In this document: positions 54,838 to 63,266 of the stretch, one piece after another | Numbering within the stretch: the first letter of the stretch is position 1 | How the letters are laid out: each line of letters begins with the position of its first letter | DNA from: Chloroflexota bacterium | GTDB taxonomy: Bacteria; Chloroflexota; Anaerolineae; B4-G1 | DNA: 64,000 nt | Assembly: GCA_024232355.1 (NCBI GenBank) | Contig: JAAEPW010000076.1 | Span: 15,672-79,671 of the forward strand | Direction: 5' to 3' | The notes under the pieces: generated by a model | Database searches by the model: none | Told to the model about the DNA's origin: nothing | The model's input: only the letters and a program-made list of their open reading frames with translations | Translations under genes and position numbers: made by a program

Positions 54838-57800
54838 ATGAATCACATACATTCACATCACGATAGAAACGAGGCCTTTGTCAAGAGCAAAGCGGCAAAA
54901 CCTGGATTTTGGAAATCGGCTTATTGGATTGTGGGGATCGGCTCGATGATATGGCTGCTGCTGCGCAGCGGTACCAGGCCACGGCGGTTATCCTACCCTT
55001 GCCAGCGCGTCGCCGCGGCCAACAGCGTGGGCTTTGTGGCATACCTGGCGACGTTGCTTGGTACCGCCACACTGCTCCGTCGTCTCAAAATTGCCTTTAC
55101 TCCGACACGGTTCACTCTCTTTGTCGTTGGCCTGCTGCTGACGGCCACCTTGCAGGCCAGCGTCGCGACCCCCGTCGAACCCATCCTGGCCGATAGCCCT
55201 GACCTCCCAAGCTGGACGTCCGATTCGGCGGTCTCGAACGTCTTTGCCATCACCAACGTCCCCACGCCCGCGTGCAGCCTGAACGGCGGCAACATTTCGG
55301 ACTGTGCCTCGGTCTACGAAGCCTTCCACGACGACGGCGTCTATGCCCTCGTTAACCTGATGGAAGCCAACGGCGACTACTTTTACCAGACCGCCGCCCA
55401 TCCCAATGGCATCTTTGCCGCCGACGACGTGATCGTCATCAAAGTCAACAACCAGTGGAACTATCGAAATGGAACCAACACCGACGTCCTCAAAGGCGTG
55501 ATCTACCAACTGGTCCAGCACCCGGCCCCGGGTGGGTTCACCGGCGCGGTCATCATCGCCGAAAACCCCCAGAACCGCAACCCCGACTGGGACGATCAAA
55601 CCAGTGGGAACAACTCCGAGTCTCAGGACCAATCCTACCGGGAAGTGGCCCAGGCATACGTGGGCCAGGGATACGATGTCTGCATCTCTGATTGGAAATC
55701 CTTTCGGGCCGACTTTGTGCCCGACTATGACGCCGGAAACAGCACCGACGGCTACGTACTGGATGCTGGCGACAACAAACTATCCTACCCCAAGTTTAGC
55801 ATAAACTGCGGCGGTTCGAGTTTCCAGATCAGCATGCGCTATGGGCTGTGGGATGATGACTCATCGTCGTTTGACGACACACGGCTAAAGATGATCAACA
55901 TGCCCGTGCTCAAACGCCACGGTTCTGCCTGGGGAACCGGCGCGGTCAAAAACTATTTGGGATTCATCACGACCCACGACGGTATCGGGCGTTGGAGTGG
56001 GGTAAGCGAAATGCACTGCTGGCTGACAGGCCCCAGTGACAATAGCTATACGTGCGCACCGCCAAGTACGACGTATGGTCTGATCGGTCAACAGATGGCC
56101 CACATCCGCCGCGCCGATTTGGACATTGTAGACGCGATTTGGGTGAACGCAGACAGCAATCTCGGTGCAGGCAGCGTGCAGCTGGACGTATTGCTGGCCA
56201 GCCGTGACCCATTTGCAGTGGATTACTATGCCTCTGACTATATCCTGGGGCCGCTCATTCAGGCAGAGAACCCCACGCACGATTACGAAAAGGCGATGGC
56301 AAGCACCACTAACGGCTGGTTCCGCAACATCCAGATGCGCAACGTCGCCAACTTGCGCGCCGAGGGTGTTACCGACACCATTAATATGGATGACGGTATG
56401 ACCACCCAGGAGGAATTGGACCAATTCAATGTTTACGTCGCCGATGCCAATATGCCTACAGCCCCCACCTTGACATTGCAGGAACCCAACGGTGGCGAGG
56501 TCTGGTACGTGGGCACGCAGCAACAGATCGAGTGGGCGTCTACGAACTTGGATGGAAACGTACGCTTGGACTATTCGACCAACGGGTTCGGTTCCTCGAC
56601 ACCTATTGATACCTCCACCACCAACGACGGGACATTCACGTGGACCATTCCCGACGCCCCATCTGAAAACGTCCTAGTGAGGGTGAGCAGCACCCTCACC
56701 GCCACTATCAGCGATACTAGCAACGCTGTCTTTACCATCGAGCCTGTTCCGATGCCTTCATTGACCTTGCAAGAGCCCAATGGTGGTGAAACCTGGACAG
56801 TGGGTACCCAGGAGCAGATCACATGGTCGTCCACCAACCTGGATGGAGACGTGCGCTTGGATTATTCAACTGACGGGTTCGATTCCTCTACACCCATTGA
56901 TACCTCCACCACCAACGACGGGACATTCACGTGGACCATCCCCGACGAACCCTCTGAAAATGTCCTGGTACGGGTGAGCAGCACCCTTACGACCACCATC
57001 AGTGATACTAGTGATGCCGCTTTCAACATTGCCTCGGCCCCTACACTGACGCTCCAAGTTCCCAACGGTGGTGAAGCCTGGACGGTGGACACGGAACAAC
57101 AAATCACGTGGGCTTCTTCCGGCAATGTGGGAGACCTGGCGTTGGAATACTCGACCAATGACTTTGCCTCCTCGATATCTATTGACGTCTCCACCGTCGA
57201 CGATGGATCGTACACGTGGACCATTCCCGACGACCCGTCCGGCACCGTTCTGGTGCGGGTGATCAGCAACCTCTATAATGCTATCAGCGACACCAGTGAC
57301 GCCGTCTTTACCATTACGTCTGTCCCACTGACCCCCACGCTGACCGTGGAATCTCCCAACGGGGACGAGGTCTGGACGATAGGCACACAGCAACAGATCG
57401 AGTGGAGTTCCACGAACGTAGAGGGAGACGTGGCTTTGGATTATTCGACCGATGGCTTTGCCTCTTCCACCATCATCTCTGGTTCCACGGCGAACGATGG
57501 TGCGTATGGTTGGAACATCCCCGTGGATCTGTCTGCCAACGTGCTCGTGCGGGTCAGCAGTGTGTTGAGCAGTACCATTAGCGATACCAGCGATGCAGCA
57601 TTTACCATTGCCGGGCCGTACACCTTTGATGACTCGTACAAGACGGTGAGCCATCACGGTCTTGAGGGCGGCGAGCGGATGACCTACACTATCGTGCTCT
57701 ATGAAGCGATCAGTGCCACCCTGACGCTCACGGACGTCATCCCCGCACCGGTGAGTTACGTGCCCGGCAGTGCCAATGTCGAGCCTTCTGGCAGTGGATC

Positions 57801-58026
57801 ACTAGAGTTACCCGGTACATCTATCCGTTGGTCGGGCGTGGTCACGGGCGCTGTGCCGGTGACGATCACGTTCCAAGTAGACGTGCCGGATGTGGGCACC
57901 GCGGTTACACCGATCACCAACCGTGCTCTGGTATCTCGAAACGGCGCGCCCTCGGCAGAATTGGTCGTGACATCCATTATTAACGGTTGGCACATCTACA
58001 TGCCGGTGGTGCTCAGGGGGTACTGA
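54838..58026 (+). CDS. Membrane-anchored DUF362 protein with four Ig-like repeats (copy 1)
   Basis: 1062 residues; AGGAGA precedes the ATG. Three N-terminal helices (about 25-43, 60-80, 88-108) include the segment YPCQRVAAAN. The DUF362 domain (about 130-500) shows MINMPVLKRHGSAWGTGAVK, DIVDAIWVN and SRDPFAVDYYASD. Four Ig-like Ser/Thr-rich repeats of about 95 residues follow (each with a PNGGE-W motif, starting near 545, 642, 739 and 836). A DUF11-like domain (about 925-1045) ends in WHIYMPVVLRGY. DUF362 function is unknown; some members carry iron-sulfur sites, not obvious here. Confidence 0.85.
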   Translation: MNHIHSHHDRNEAFVKSKAAKPGFWKSAYWIVGIGSMIWLLLRSGTRPRRLSYPCQRVAAANSVGFVAYLATLLGTATLLRRLKIAFTPTRFTLFVVGLLLTATLQASVATPVEPILADSPDLPSWTSDSAVSNVFAITNVPTPACSLNGGNISDCASVYEAFHDDGVYALVNLMEANGDYFYQTAAHPNGIFAADDVIVIKVNNQWNYRNGTNTDVLKGVIYQLVQHPAPGGFTGAVIIAENPQNRNPDWDDQTSGNNSESQDQSYREVAQAYVGQGYDVCISDWKSFRADFVPDYDAGNSTDGYVLDAGDNKLSYPKFSINCGGSSFQISMRYGLWDDDSSSFDDTRLKMINMPVLKRHGSAWGTGAVKNYLGFITTHDGIGRWSGVSEMHCWLTGPSDNSYTCAPPSTTYGLIGQQMAHIRRADLDIVDAIWVNADSNLGAGSVQLDVLLASRDPFAVDYYASDYILGPLIQAENPTHDYEKAMASTTNGWFRNIQMRNVANLRAEGVTDTINMDDGMTTQEELDQFNVYVADANMPTAPTLTLQEPNGGEVWYVGTQQQIEWASTNLDGNVRLDYSTNGFGSSTPIDTSTTNDGTFTWTIPDAPSENVLVRVSSTLTATISDTSNAVFTIEPVPMPSLTLQEPNGGETWTVGTQEQITWSSTNLDGDVRLDYSTDGFDSSTPIDTSTTNDGTFTWTIPDEPSENVLVRVSSTLTTTISDTSDAAFNIASAPTLTLQVPNGGEAWTVDTEQQITWASSGNVGDLALEYSTNDFASSISIDVSTVDDGSYTWTIPDDPSGTVLVRVISNLYNAISDTSDAVFTITSVPLTPTLTVESPNGDEVWTIGTQQQIEWSSTNVEGDVALDYSTDGFASSTIISGSTANDGAYGWNIPVDLSANVLVRVSSVLSSTISDTSDAAFTIAGPYTFDDSYKTVSHHGLEGGERMTYTIVLYEAISATLTLTDVIPAPVSYVPGSANVEPSGSGSLELPGTSIRWSGVVTGAVPVTITFQVDVPDVGTAVTPITNRALVSRNGAPSAELVVTSIINGWHIYMPVVLRGY

Positions 58027-58038
58027 CTGGACAGTGAT

Positions 58039-58173
58039 ATGGACGATGTAACTCGCTGGCTAGGCGGAACTTTTATCCAGTGGGCGTGCTCTGTGGCCGT
58101 TGTGCTACTCTTTATCGTGGTGGCTGTCAGGGCGGTGCGCCGTCGTGGCGGGGCGTGAGCGTGGGAAGACTGG
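58039..58173 (+). pseudogene. 5' fragment of a CPBP protease gene
   Basis: An ATG at 58039 opens 39 codons (through WLGGTFIQWACSVAV) that match the first residues of the intact CPBP gene at 61274 (WLGGTLIQWACSVAV). A one-base deletion then gives the TGA at 58156-58158, while DNA similarity goes on to about 58173 (GGGAAGACTGGT) and stops. The rest of the gene is missing. It lies 12 bp after the first DUF362 gene, exactly as the intact gene follows the second, so it is the scar of a tandem duplication and deletion. Confidence 0.85.
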
Positions 58174-58234
58174 TACGATAAATTTGATTCGGGACGCTTG
58201 GAAAGCCGACGAACGCGTCCATCTGAAATGTTGT

Positions 58235-61200
58235 ATGAATAACAATCACATCACATCACCAAAGCCTCCTCCGTCATCAAGGCGGGGGAAGCTCGTTTAT
58301 TGGATCGTGGGGCTTGGCTCTATGATCTGGTTATTGCTGCGTAGCGGTGTCAAACCGCGCCGATTGACCTATCCTTGTCAGCGCGTTGCTGCGGCCAACA
58401 GTGTTGGATTTTTGGCTTACCTGGCGGCGCTGTTGGGATCAGCTACCCTGCTCCGTCGTCTCAAAGAGACCTTTACCCCGGGCAGATTGGCTTTTCTGGT
58501 CATTGGCTTGCTGCTGACTGCTACCCTACAGGGGAGTGTTACTACCCAAGCTGTGCCCGCTCTTGCGCAAAGTCTCGACCTGCCTGGCTGGACATCTTTT
58601 ACGGCGGTCTCGGATGTCTTTGTCGTCACAGATATCCCGGAACCGGTCTATAGTCTGGATGGTGGCGATATTCCTAGTGGTGTCGCCCCAGATGAGGCCC
58701 TCCACGACGATGGTGTGGATTCCCTGATCGATCTCATGGAAGCCTACGGCGACTACTTTTACGCGACGACCATTCACCCTGATGGCCTCTTGGGATCCAA
58801 TGATGTGATCGTGGTCAAGGTCAATAATCAATGGGACGGACGCAATGGCACCAACACCGATACAGTCAAAGGAGTGATTTACCGGCTGGTTAACCATCCT
58901 GATGGGTTTACGGGTGCCGTAATCATTGCCGAAAATACTCAGGGCTATAATGCGGACTGGTATCATCAAACCAGCAGCAACAACTCGCAATTTCAAGATC
59001 AATCGTACTGGGAGGTGACCCAGGCATTTGTGAGTGAGGGATACCGTGTTTGTATTGCCGACTGGAGGAGTCTTAGGACCAACCTTGTGGCCGATTATGA
59101 TGTTGGTGACAATACCTCTGGTTACGTGCTGGAGGATGCTGATAGTTCCCCGGAAGAGCAAGGACACGGACGATTGTCGTACCCCAAGTTCCAGATCAAT
59201 TGTTCTGGCATGGACTTGTCCATTAGTATGAAGCAAGGGATATGGAATGGTTCGTCCTTTGACAATAATCGTCTCAAGATGATCAATATGCCCGTGCTCA
59301 AGCGCCATAATTCAGCTTGGGCCACAATCTCGGTCAAAAACTATTTGGGCTTTATCACCACATGTAGCGGTGCCGAGTGCAGCATCAGTGTGCCTCGGTG
59401 GGTGAATCCAAACGACAAGCATTGCTGGATGCTAGGCCCCAGTGACAATGGCACAGTGTGTGCGGGCGCAGATTATGCGCCAGGTTATGGATTGATCGCC
59501 CGGCAGATGGCCCGCATCCGCCGCGCCGATCTGAACATTGTGGATGCAATTTGGGTAAATCCCCGTGACAACGCCGGTTGGCATGGAGAAGCCCAACGGT
59601 TGGACGTGTTATTGTCCAGCCGTGACCCCTTTGCGGTGGACTATTATGCTTCAGACTATTTACTGGGGCCTCTGATCCGACAACAGTATGGCGCCGCATC
59701 TGGATACGAGCAAGCTATGGCCAGTACTCATGGCGGATGGTTCCGCAACACCCAAATGCGCAACGTCGCTCGCTTGCGCGATGGTGAAGGAATCACTGAT
59801 ACCATCACCATGACCGATACCTTGTCTTTTGATCAAGAACGGCTCCAATTTAACGTTTACGCCACTGATGCCAATGCTTCTTGGTTGAGACTACAAGCGC
59901 CCAACGGGGGACAAGTCTGGACGGCAGGCACACAGGAGCAGATACGATGGGCGTCTACCGGCGATGTGGGAAACGTGCGACTCGAGTACACGACGGACGG
60001 ATTCACCAGTTCGCACACCATCACTGGCTCCACAGCGAACACCGGGGCGTACACCTGGACCATCCCCGCCGATCCGTCCGACAGCGTGCTGGTGCGGGTG
60101 AGAAGCGCGATCAGTACTACCATCAGCGATACGAATGACGTCGCGTTCCGCATTGTGTTGCCCCCACTTCCGCCCACGCTGACACTGCAAGCGCCCAACG
60201 GGGGACAAATCTGGACGGCAGGCACACAGGAGCAGATACGATGGGCGTCTACCGGCGATGTGGGGAACGTGCGACTCGAGTACACGACAGACGGATTCAC
60301 CAGTTCGCACACCATCACTGTATCCACACTAAACACCGGGGCGTACACCTGGACCATCCCCGCCGACCCGTCCGACAGCGTGCTGGTGCGGATCAGCACG
60401 CTCACCGCTACTATTAGCGATACGAGTGACGTCGCATTCAGCATTGTGTCCCCTCTACCCCCGCCCACGCTGACCCTGCAAGCACCCAACGGGGGACAAG
60501 TCTGGACGGCAGGCACACAGGAACAGATACGATGGGCATCCACCGGCGACGTGGGAAACGTGCGACTCGAGTACACGACGGACGGATTCACCAGTTCGCA
60601 CACCATCACTGGCTCCACAGCGAACACCGGGGCGTACACCTGGACCATCCCCGCCGATCTGTCCGACAGCGTGCTGGTGCGGGTTAGCAGCGCACTCACC
60701 ACTACCATCAGCGATACGAGTGACGTCGCGTTCACGATCTCTGGACCATATCGGTTTGAAGAATCTTTCATGACGACAAGCCATCGCGATCTCAAGGGCG
60801 GTGAAAGGATCACCTATACCATTGTTCTCTACGAAGGGACCAGCGCCACGTTGATGCTCACCGACACTATTCCGTCATCTTGCACATATGTGCTTGGAAG
60901 CGTCAGCATTGAGCCGGATTGGAAAGGTACAGTCGAGTTCCCTGATGCCGCTCAAATTCATTGGTCGGGTATTGTCACTGGCGGCGTGCCCGTGACAATT
61001 ACGTTTCAAGTACAGGTGCCGGTCATTGCCACAACCTTGACGATCACTAATCATGTCCTGGTATCCCGCAACGGCGTTGATCTGGTGCAACTGAACGCAG
61101 TGTCATTTCTTGATAGCTTTCGCGTATATCTGCCGGCTGCTTTTCACAACGTGAGCGAGAGATTTCCAACAAACCACTATCCCTGGTATTTTAGTAACAA

Positions 61201-61264
61201 TTTCCCAAGCTCGTACCAGAAGCAAGTGCCTTATTTACCCCAGGTGCTCAAGGATTACTGGTAG
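58235..61264 (+). CDS. Membrane-anchored DUF362 protein with three Ig-like repeats (copy 2)
   Basis: 1009 residues from the ATG at 58235 (MNNNHITSPK). The open frame reaches back to 58100, but that part lies on the CPBP remnant and is not coding-like. Same layout as copy 1: three N-terminal helices with YPCQRVAAAN, DUF362 domain with MINMPVLKRHNSAWATISVK and SRDPFAVDYYASDY, then three Ig-like repeats and a DUF11-like domain. The repeats are nearly identical at DNA level. The tail holds RVYLPAAFHN and, after a short extension, ends YLPQVLKDYW. No strong ribosome site is seen before the start. Confidence 0.85.
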   Translation: MNNNHITSPKPPPSSRRGKLVYWIVGLGSMIWLLLRSGVKPRRLTYPCQRVAAANSVGFLAYLAALLGSATLLRRLKETFTPGRLAFLVIGLLLTATLQGSVTTQAVPALAQSLDLPGWTSFTAVSDVFVVTDIPEPVYSLDGGDIPSGVAPDEALHDDGVDSLIDLMEAYGDYFYATTIHPDGLLGSNDVIVVKVNNQWDGRNGTNTDTVKGVIYRLVNHPDGFTGAVIIAENTQGYNADWYHQTSSNNSQFQDQSYWEVTQAFVSEGYRVCIADWRSLRTNLVADYDVGDNTSGYVLEDADSSPEEQGHGRLSYPKFQINCSGMDLSISMKQGIWNGSSFDNNRLKMINMPVLKRHNSAWATISVKNYLGFITTCSGAECSISVPRWVNPNDKHCWMLGPSDNGTVCAGADYAPGYGLIARQMARIRRADLNIVDAIWVNPRDNAGWHGEAQRLDVLLSSRDPFAVDYYASDYLLGPLIRQQYGAASGYEQAMASTHGGWFRNTQMRNVARLRDGEGITDTITMTDTLSFDQERLQFNVYATDANASWLRLQAPNGGQVWTAGTQEQIRWASTGDVGNVRLEYTTDGFTSSHTITGSTANTGAYTWTIPADPSDSVLVRVRSAISTTISDTNDVAFRIVLPPLPPTLTLQAPNGGQIWTAGTQEQIRWASTGDVGNVRLEYTTDGFTSSHTITVSTLNTGAYTWTIPADPSDSVLVRISTLTATISDTSDVAFSIVSPLPPPTLTLQAPNGGQVWTAGTQEQIRWASTGDVGNVRLEYTTDGFTSSHTITGSTANTGAYTWTIPADLSDSVLVRVSSALTTTISDTSDVAFTISGPYRFEESFMTTSHRDLKGGERITYTIVLYEGTSATLMLTDTIPSSCTYVLGSVSIEPDWKGTVEFPDAAQIHWSGIVTGGVPVTITFQVQVPVIATTLTITNHVLVSRNGVDLVQLNAVSFLDSFRVYLPAAFHNVSERFPTNHYPWYFSNNFPSSYQKQVPYLPQVLKDYW
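59894..60741 (+). repeat. Three near-identical tandem Ig-domain repeats
   Basis: Units start at 59894, 60188 and 60479 (294 and 291 bp apart), each opening CAAGCGCCCAACGGGGGACA or one base different. The second lacks two codons and has a few changes, while the first and third are almost the same. The four repeats of the other DUF362 gene are far more diverged, so this array was copied or converted recently. Confidence 0.85.
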
Positions 61265-61273
61265 GAAATTAAC

Positions 61274-62041
61274 ATGGAAAACATACTTTATTGGTTGGGC
61301 GGAACTCTTATTCAGTGGGCGTGCTCCGTGGCCGTCGGGCTGCCCTTTGTCGTGGTGGCTGTTGGGGCGGCGCGACGCCGTGGGCAGGACGTGAGTGCGG
61401 GGAGACTGGTTCTCTTGGCTGTCTTCTTTTTTGTTAGCCTGGCCCTGACGCGGCTGAGCTCGGTTTGGTCGTTCATCAAAAGCCCTTGGCAGGCGATGAC
61501 TCTGGAAGCTGTCTTTGCGTTGGCCGTTATCTTTGCCACTCGTTCGGCTTCCAGTGCCGGGTTGACTCTACGCATCCCGGCCCACGCCTGGCGGGACAGT
61601 GCCATCGCCACGGGATTGTTGCTTCTGTTCGTGATAGGGCGCAGCCTGTCTATCAGGCTGTTGGGCATCGGGAGTATGGGAACTGGCGGGACGGGGCGCA
61701 TCCCGCTCGAATTCCTGCTGTACCAACTGACCATGCCTGGAATCGCCGAAGAACTGAGCTATCGGGGGGTGATTCAACCTGGCTTGAACGAGCCTTTCGG
61801 GCGTCCGCAGAGACTTTTGGGTGCTCAAGTCGGGTGGGGGTGGGTGATCACGTCGTTGGTCTTTTGGGCACCGCACGCCTTCCGCGTAGACCCACAGATG
61901 CACCTATCCTTTTACTGGCCGACGCTGACGATGCAGTTGATCGCCGGGTTCGTCTTTGGTTGGATGCGCGAGCGTACCGAGAGCGTGTTCCCGCCAATGA
62001 TCGCCCATAATCTCGTCAACGTGGTTTGGACGTTGTTTTGA
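61274..62041 (+). CDS. CPBP family intramembrane metalloprotease
   Basis: 255 residues with about seven helices. The three CPBP (Abi/Rce1-like) motifs are present: AEELSYRG with the Glu-Glu pair and Arg, VFWAPHAF with His, and MIAHNLVN with His. Such proteins cleave or process membrane substrates, including prenylated or secreted ones. It begins nine bases after the second DUF362 gene, and a truncated copy follows the first DUF362 gene, so the two genes form a lasting pair. The DUF362 protein is a candidate substrate; that is inference. Confidence 0.88.
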   Translation: MENILYWLGGTLIQWACSVAVGLPFVVVAVGAARRRGQDVSAGRLVLLAVFFFVSLALTRLSSVWSFIKSPWQAMTLEAVFALAVIFATRSASSAGLTLRIPAHAWRDSAIATGLLLLFVIGRSLSIRLLGIGSMGTGGTGRIPLEFLLYQLTMPGIAEELSYRGVIQPGLNEPFGRPQRLLGAQVGWGWVITSLVFWAPHAFRVDPQMHLSFYWPTLTMQLIAGFVFGWMRERTESVFPPMIAHNLVNVVWTLF

Positions 62042-62055
62042 TGTAGGAGGTCGCC

Positions 62056-63108
62056 GTGAGAAGAACAATTCCCATCCTTCGTGGTCTAGCCATCCTGGGC
62101 GTGATATTCAATCACGCCAACTGGCACGCCTTATCCCGGTTCGCAGCCGGAGACGTTAAGGGTTACCCATTCTTGGCGTTCGACCAGATCGGCAAATTTG
62201 CCATCCCTGCCTTTATGGCTATCGCCGGTTACTTTATCGCCTATGCTACCAGTGGCGGAAAACGGGACTTGTCCTGGCAGGTTGTCCGTGCCCGGCTCGT
62301 GGGACTGCTGTGGCCCTGGTTGATATGGTCGGCCATCATGATGATTGGGCAGTTTGTTCAAGGGCGATCCCTATCGTTGGCCGAGTTTGTTCGCACCTTG
62401 TTCATACACTATTATTTTATCCCCTTGTTGATCCTATACTACTTGCTGGCTCCGTTGGTGGTCAAATTGGCTCGTAGCAATGTGCGCGGGCTTCTCGTCG
62501 GGGCAGCGGTGGTCCAGTTGTTGACCATTGCCTTATTTTACGCCCGCGTTTACCATCCCCTCTTCCCGGGGGCGCTCAAATCTTGGGTAGACCTAGGTCC
62601 GCTGCAATATCTGCGTTTTGCGTTCTATTTTCCGTTCGGCGTTGTGTGCGGCATGTTCTCCCGCGCCACCAAAAATTCCCTCACTCGGTTCAAGTCTGTG
62701 CTACCCTGGCTGACGTTGATCTTTTTCGGCCTTGCGGTCGTAGAGACGATGATGGCCTACAATCTGGGGGGGAACGTCTGGCCCACCGGGGGCGATCAGA
62801 CCAAGCTGTCGTCGGCCTTGTTTTCGACGGCTCTTGTTTTCTGTTTCGTCATCTTTGATAAATTGACAGTGCCATCCATCCGCACCGCAAAAAAGCTGGG
62901 CGCACACTCGTATGGGCTGTACCTCTGTCACTATCCTATCCTGGGCATCATCGCCAAAGTGATTGAGCGCGTCGTACCGGGAGTGGCTTCTCAGGGATGG
63001 TTGCTTTTGTCACTGTTGTTTGTCCTGACCGTCGCGTTTGCAATGTTGCTGATGGAGGGAGTGTCCAAACTGCCGGCCAAACGCTTTTACCGTTACTTGT
63101 TTGGCTGA
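62056..63108 (+). CDS. Acyltransferase family 3 membrane protein
   Basis: 350 residues from a GTG with AGGAGGTCG ahead. About ten helices are present with the family's opening LRGLAILGVIFNHANWH (Arg and His) and the conserved YGLYLCHYPILGI near the end. It should transfer an acyl group, often acetyl, to a sugar of a surface glycan. It follows the CPBP gene by fourteen bases and probably shares its transcript, which ends at the hairpin at 63177. Confidence 0.87.
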   Translation: MRRTIPILRGLAILGVIFNHANWHALSRFAAGDVKGYPFLAFDQIGKFAIPAFMAIAGYFIAYATSGGKRDLSWQVVRARLVGLLWPWLIWSAIMMIGQFVQGRSLSLAEFVRTLFIHYYFIPLLILYYLLAPLVVKLARSNVRGLLVGAAVVQLLTIALFYARVYHPLFPGALKSWVDLGPLQYLRFAFYFPFGVVCGMFSRATKNSLTRFKSVLPWLTLIFFGLAVVETMMAYNLGGNVWPTGGDQTKLSSALFSTALVFCFVIFDKLTVPSIRTAKKLGAHSYGLYLCHYPILGIIAKVIERVVPGVASQGWLLLSLLFVLTVAFAMLLMEGVSKLPAKRFYRYLFG

Positions 63109-63176
63109 ACGGATTGAATTTAAGGATTTTTCACTTTTCCTTTACCCATATCACATTATTAAATGATACACTGTTG

Positions 63177-63203
63177 GGGCGGTTGTCCGTGAGGCAACCG
63201 CCC
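63177..63203 (+). terminator. Terminator hairpin after the acyltransferase
   Basis: GGGCGGTTG and CAACCGCCC form a perfect nine-base stem with a nine-base loop, followed by a T-rich stretch (TTGTCTATTTGATATT). It lies 68 bp past the acyltransferase stop. The tail is weaker than that at 26265. Confidence 0.7.
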
Positions 63204-63266
63204 TTGTCTATTTGATATTATCGAACAAAAGTAACATGGAGCGCAGAGAGTAGGAGGATGACAATT

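Noticed and set aside
58100..58234. N-terminal extension of the second DUF362 protein
   Set aside because: It lies on the CPBP remnant, has no counterpart in the first DUF362 protein, and the ATG at 58235 aligns with that protein's start.
59894..60741. Regular repeats considered as a CRISPR or satellite array
   Set aside because: Units of about 290 bp stay in frame and encode Ig-like domains, so they are protein repeats.
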